The notes under the pieces were generated by a model, which was not told the DNA's origin, made no database searches, and saw only the letters and a list, made by a program, of their open reading frames with translations. Positions 58,901 through 64,000 of a stretch of DNA of 64,000 nt are shown piece by piece. The stretch's first letter is position 1, and each line of letters opens with the position of its first letter. Both the position numbers and the translations under genes were made by a program. Origin of the DNA: Plasmodium brasilianum (Eukaryota > Apicomplexa > Aconoidasida > Haemosporida > Plasmodiidae); NCBI RefSeq assembly GCF_023973825.1, contig NC_090127.1:2032501-2096500 (forward strand), read 5' to 3'.

Positions 58901-61900
58901 TTGGAATAGATAAATCATAATTTAATTTTTTCAAAATACAGATTTCAACTTCTAAAGCAAAATTTTTATTAACACTATGAGAGGAAAAAGTAGTGTCTAA
59001 ATATTGTGTAGCTGAGTAATAATCAGGAGAGGCTTCTTTAATTAATTCATTATTTAAGGAGTATACTTTTTTTAATCCTTCTAAATGACTTTTACAATAA
59101 GTTTTTGCTATTAATTCAATTGAAATTAATCTATAATTATAATATTTCTGCGATATGAATAAACAAATAATAGCTATAAAATGATATATTAAATCACATG
59201 AGTCTTTTAGTTCTTTATATAAAACGTTATATTTCGTTTTTAATTGTTCTTTATATATAAAATCGGAATAAATTTTTGGATAAAATTCTTTAAGTAATTG
59301 TACCATCACATCGGAAAATTGTTTTTCCTCTGTAACTATGTCGTTAATTATACTCTCTATAATTTCTTCCTTCGAATTAAATCTACTTATATATAAATCA
59401 AATATTAAATTAGTAAAATGTAGAACACAAGTTTCGCTAGTTGTTTTTAAATTAGCAAAAGTTCTTGATAAACACAATTTTACCTTTTGCCTTAAATGAT
59501 AAAAATTCTCATCATTATATCTATCTAAATAATTACCTATAAAATGGTTATCTGCTTGTTCTGCGCACTGCAAAAAGGATGATTTTGCATATGTATTATA
59601 CAATGAATAGTCAACACATTTCTTAGTTTTTATTCCTCTATTAATTAAAATGCTACTATGTCTTTCCATTACGGCAACCTCCAAATCAACGTCATTATCC
59701 GCTCTGCTTTTTCCACACCCTCTCCCGGATGTATTCTCAATGCGCTGATTCTTTTCTTCCCCTTCATTGACGCTTCCACTATTGCTGCTGCCGCTACTAA
59801 TGGTGCGCAATTTTCCAACACCGTTACCACAGCCTATGTCGTGCCTACCCGTACCACTACCACCACTATTGTTGTACTTGCTAGTGCTACCACTGTTATT
59901 ATACTTGCCAGCACTGCTTCCATTGTTGTATTTGGTGTAGCTGTTTCTGCTTTCGTTAGTGCTGCCGTTACTGCTTCCATTACTTCTACCACTACTGTTG
60001 CAGCCCAACTTGATGTCTGAGTTAGATTGAAGAATGTCGTCTATGCTCTCTTGGGGAAGATCCTCTTTCAACACACAGTCCATCTGATTGACTCTTTTTT
60101 GTCTTTTTGTCTTTTTATTTCTAATTTTAATTTTATTTTTATTTTTTTCCTGAGTTATGATATCCTTTCCCTCTCCCTCCTTTTTATACAGTAACGAGCC
60201 ACCATTATGACCCACGGGGGTCTTATTCATTAAATTTTCGCTTAGAATATTTTCTTCATTTATTTCTGAGGATATGACCGCACTGTTGTTTACTGTATTG
60301 TGTACATCAGTTGCACTATCTTCGTTTGCTTTATTTCTTGTAAACAATTCCACTTCCACTGACTTTCGATGGAATCCATTAGGTAGGTAATAACAGCAGT
60401 AATGATTTGTTTCCCCTCTTACATGTGATAAATCATTTATTCGATGCAACGTTTTTTCAGCGTATACCATTTCGTCATCACTAACTTTACTATCTGAAAA
60501 ATTTCTCCTCATATATATATTTCGACTTAAATCTTTCGATCCTTCTGATTCGCTCCAAGTATGTTTACTTGATGAATCATTTAAATAATTTAACAAATGA
60601 GTAACTGTATCATTATCATAGGTGTGATAATATTTAGGAAAACCTTCCTCTTTACATTCACTCGTTGAACTGTTAAATCTACTCCTACGATGTCTTTCAT
60701 TCATTTGGATATCTACTGAACTACTGTAATTCGAACAACATTTTGATGATATGCGTTCAGATATGCATTCATCTTTTGCCTCCTTTTTGCCTTCCAGGGA
60801 TTCGTCTATTCTGCTACTCTGCTGATTGAGCAGATTGAGAAGATTAAGAAACATGTGCGCATCATGCTCATCGTGCTCGTGCGTATTAATGCGGGTTAGC
60901 CTTTTTCCCTTTTTTTTTTTTTTTTTTTTTTTCTGTATCTTCTTGTTATGCAGTTTTGTGTACACATCAGGAGTATAATACCACTTCCTCTTTTTCCGTG
61001 TACAATCGTTTGCGCTTCTGTTATTTAGGATATCCTTATAGTTAATATAATTTAAATATTTGAAACCAATTTTGTTATTGTTCATTCGAGTTATGGTAAC
61101 ATCTTCACTTCCACATACCAGTAGAAGCACTTCTTTTGTGTTTATGTCTATATGTACATTTTTTTTTTTTCCACTTAAGATGCTCACATTTTTACATAGA
61201 ACTTCTTTATCCATTTCGACATTTGATACATGTAGGACGATACTACTATTGTTGTAGTGGCTGGAGGGAAGGTGACGATTTCCCATGCGAAACACATCAA
61301 CAAGGCATCCTTTATGGTAAAACGAGTTATAATTAACTCTCGAATTACTATTTCGATTTCCTCCCCCATAGGCAATATTGAAAATCGAAAATGAATATTC
61401 ATATGTACCATTAATATGATAATGGCTACTTATTTGGTTCTTTTTTTTCTGTTTGTACATGCAAACGGAGTTATGACTCCATTTGTATTCCCCTATGACA
61501 GTATTTTTCTTTGCTACCCTTTTTTCAATTTTTTTTTTTTTTATTTTTATAATATTCTTTATATCTATCCTTTCGTTTAAATCGCCTTTTTCTGCATCTC
61601 CTGTTTTCATGTTTGTGTTTGGATGGTTACACAAAGGGATTACAAAATTTGGCAGTTTAATATCACGACTATCGTAGTAGTCCCACCTTGAGTGGTTATT
61701 TCTGTACGTAAAGCACCTCACATGATAAACTAATTCTGATAGAGGTTTTCCTTTATTTGATATATTTGCGTGGTTGCATTTATGTATCTCTTCCTCACTT
61801 GCTCTCTTCAAGTGGTTTGCAGAGATTGTGTACGTGTTATTCGAGTGTGTTTTACTCGCGTATGTTTCACTTGAGCATGTTTCATTATAATAATTTACTC

Positions 61901-62879
61901 CGCTTTTGTTTCTCATAAAAACTGGAAAAGCAGTGCACACAGTAAAACTACTAGGTGTAGCATCTGTAGCTGTGTCTCTATTCACTTGTTCATGTGGTAT
62001 AACAAAAATGTGGTGCTCCGTACAGGATGTAATTGCTTGAGTAATATTTATTATATTATATTCTTTATCCGAAGAGAAAGAAAAAGCTAACATATCACTT
62101 TTGACAAAACGTTTTTTACTTAATTCAATTTTTTTTATAATTTTTCTTTTGTCCCTATTCATATATTTTAATAAATAATGCACGAATTTACTATTTACAC
62201 ATAACTTGATAGTATAATGTTTAATGAGAAAATTGTAATTTCGTCTCTTGTTTAGATAATAATTAAATTTAAATTTATATTTATTTGTTTTTTTTATATC
62301 CTTTTTAATATTATTCTTATATGATTTTGTCCTTTTTTCAATAGTGCGAACAGTTATTCTATTTTTACTTAAAAAATGGTAACACAGTTTATATGGGATA
62401 AGAATAACAATCGTACTCTCTTCCATACCACACATATGAGTGGATAAACAAGTATGCTTGGTTAAAAGATTTATTTTTAAAAGAATGTGAATGAGGGATT
62501 TATTTATTGATCTCATAATGAAAAATTCCTTTTTTTTTCTTTTTTTTTTTCTTATTGTATCTTCTTCATTAAGTACGTTATTAAATTCATTATTGCATTT
62601 TTTATTTTTAAATGAACTTTTATTAAACTCTGTCGAATCAAATTTTGCCTTGTAATAAGGACAGGCGTCCCCCTCATATAACTCAGAAATATTTTTTGTT
62701 AATTGGTTAAAATGGAATATGCTTTTTTTTAAGTCATGCGTTACTACATCGTCCGTTACTACATCGTCCGTTACTACATCGTCCGTTACTACATCGTCCG
62801 TTACTACATCGTCCGTTACTACATCGTCCGTTACTACATCATCTGTTACTACATCATCTATGTGCACTTGACTTTTCAT
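55982..62879 (-). CDS. CYC2: Large cyclin (P. falciparum cyclin 2 counterpart), frame broken once near the 3' end
   Basis: The main frame (to 56595) and a second frame (to 55982) meet at a 21-T run (56617-56637). Beyond it the second frame reads KKKTGEGENDEELQKGTQGE and continues to YNEINFSNGSDYK, so the gene encodes about 2,300 residues from the Met at 62879. The cyclin fold lies near residues 1110-1390: HFTNLIFDLYISRFN, FIAIICLFISQKYYNYRL, ELIAKTYCK, LEVEICILKKLNYDLSIP and SSTLSMAIYEILNF. This order matches a cyclin box with the LEVEICILKKLNY helix. Flanks are Asn/Ser/Gly low complexity. It would activate a CDK-like kinase in nuclear division. The start is unsure: the open frame continues to 63878, with in-frame ATGs at 62999 and 62984, but this region looks like leader. 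Confidence 0.85.
62735..62860. repeat. 15-bp repeat encoding DDVVT near the cyclin N-terminus
   Basis: Eight copies of CGTCCGTTACTACAT, encoding Asp-Asp-Val-Val-Thr on the minus strand just after the chosen Met. Perfect copies and a unit divisible by three fit a coding repeat. Confidence 0.8.
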
Positions 62880-63444
62880 TATAAGGAGAAGGAAAAAACA
62901 TTCATGCTTCTTTCCAAAAAAAGAAATGATAACCTTTCGTTTTGACTTTTTACGTACTACGCGCAGGCACAAAAAGCTTGTCATGGTACTGACAGTCATA
63001 CGCTTTTTATTTATGAAGCCGCATTTTGCGGCCTGCGCACGGTGGTACAAAAAGTGGAAGCAGAAGAGGACGCAGAGAAAGAAGCGGAAGAGGTCGCAGT
63101 AGCAGTCGTTATCGCAGTCGTAGTTATCACGATACTTGCAGCTACAGCGGTAGTGCTTCTCTTTTCTTCTTTTTCTAATGCTTTCTGTTTTAAAATTTCT
63201 TTGACTTAACTTGTTGCTAATTGCTCGAAGTGCTCTCAACCTAGGCAATAAAAATAGTGCTATCCCTTTTTTCTCACCTTTTTCAGTGTTAAATAATAAT
63301 GCTACTTCTGTTTCTAATAATAATAATGATAATAATAATTTGCTGCTAATATAATTGGTCGTGTAATAACATGGATCACATGTAATAACACATTTCTTCG
63401 TACCCTTCACTTTTTTATATATTAATGAGCATACTAATGAACAA

Positions 63445-63655
63445 TTTAATGAGAAATTTAGTGGGTAATATGAGCAATTTAATGGGCAATTTAATGGGCA
63501 ATTTAATGGGCAATTTAGTGGGCAATTTAGTGGGCAATTTAATGGGCAATTTAATGGGCAATTTAATGGGCAATTTAATGGGCAATTTAGTGGGCAATTT
63601 AGTGGGCAATTTAATGGGCAATTTAATGGGCAATTTAATGGGCAATGTATATTTT
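63445..63655. repeat. 12-bp repeat (AATTTAATGGGC) upstream of the cyclin
   Basis: About 16 copies with an AATTTAGTGGGC variant. On the minus strand it encodes Asn-Cys-Pro-Leu in the open frame that leads into the cyclin. Because that frame has no ATG upstream of 62999, I treat the array as leader or promoter DNA. The rest of 62880-64000 shows no clear gene. Confidence 0.75.
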
Positions 63656-64000
63656 TTTTTTTCTCTTTACGAACTTTTTTTTTTCTTGTACTAGTTTTTC
63701 TACTTATTGTATCCGTTCGCTCAGAAGTTTCGTTTTTACTTGCAGTTTTAATGATTGATTTTGCAAGCTCTAAAAAACAGAGAAGTGCACAAGAACTTTT
63801 TTTTTTTTTCCTAATTGAAAATTCGAAATCATTAATGAGAAGGGTGTATAGCCCCCTTTTTTTCTTGCTATTGTGCAAAATCTGTTATTGGTAAATCGAA
63901 TATCGATTTTATTTAACTTTGCACGTGTCATTCTCGCATCACTTTGTATTAGCTTAGAACTTATAACCCCATCGCCTATTATCATCCGTTCGCTTCTTAT

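Noticed and set aside
63770..63985. 71-codon minus-strand ORF near the right edge (MIIGDGVISSKLIQS...)
   Set aside because: Composition is fair, but it ends in an A run with no donor or partner exon, and the frame leading to the cyclin is different. It could belong to a gene outside the window; not supportable here.
1..64000. Mobile elements, viral remnants, rRNA genes and telomeric var-like genes
   Set aside because: No transposase, reverse transcriptase, capsid, rRNA core or surface-antigen domain was seen on either strand.

Overview
The window looks like a nuclear chromosome segment from a malaria parasite (Plasmodium). It is extremely A+T rich, with very long A and T runs, TA microsatellites, and Asn/Lys/Asp-rich low-complexity insertions inside conserved proteins. 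Introns are short GT..AG introns with T-rich acceptors. The gene order (PCNA2, RRP9, ataxin-3, DEAD-box helicase, K+ channel, terminal nucleotidyltransferase, cyclin) matches, from memory, the part of P. falciparum chromosome 12 holding PFL1285c (PCNA2), PFL1295w (ataxin-3), PFL1315w (K+ channel) and PFL1330c (cyclin 2). Long repeat-filled intergenic spaces suggest a P. malariae or P. ovale type genome rather than P. falciparum, but the species cannot be fixed from the sequence alone.

Layout, left to right. 1-3301 (-): C-terminally cut RMC1/Mic1 homologue, three exons visible. 4335-4577 (+): doubtful 80-aa ORF. 4752-9037 (+): RAP-domain (FASTK-like) protein broken by a frameshift in an A run. 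10122-11306 (-): two-exon PCNA2. 12.9-15.1 kb: splice-flanked open segments, mostly minus strand, not resolved. 15202-17124 (+): RRP9 (U3-55K). 19172-19793 (+): spliced 67-aa membrane protein. 21370-23743 (+): six-exon ataxin-3 deubiquitinase. 24821-25398 (+): tentative small gene. 25463-27166 (-): Plasmodium membrane protein of unknown function. 27.85-27.99 kb: two strong RNA-like hairpins. 29813-30289 (-): 158-aa unknown protein. 30495-31333 (+): tentative three-exon gene. 32002-34431 (-): DBP2/DDX5-like DEAD-box helicase. 35291-36370 (+): three-exon gene, fairly convincing. 36832-37161 (+): tentative gene. 38247-44279 (+): 2,000-residue potassium channel. 45744-49415 (+): unknown protein broken by two A-run frameshifts. 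50209-53610 (-): TRF4/5-type terminal nucleotidyltransferase. 53679-54005 (+): tentative gene. 55982-62879 (-): large cyclin broken by one T-run frameshift.

This is a core housekeeping region, not an accessory or mobile one. RRP9 and the TRF4-like enzyme both act in nuclear RNA maturation, PCNA2 and the cyclin in DNA replication and cell cycle, RMC1 in endolysosomal Rab7 activation, and the RAP protein in organelle RNA metabolism. I see no operon-like logic, rRNA, CRISPR array or transposon, and no tRNA was recognised.

The least described content is a set of small intron-rich genes that simple ORF scanning misses. Next come the hairpin pair near 27.9 kb, the large non-triplet minisatellites between genes, and four reading-frame breaks that all lie in 15-21 base homopolymers. 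Intron models were built by eye from frame and GT/AG signals, so confidence values differ widely.
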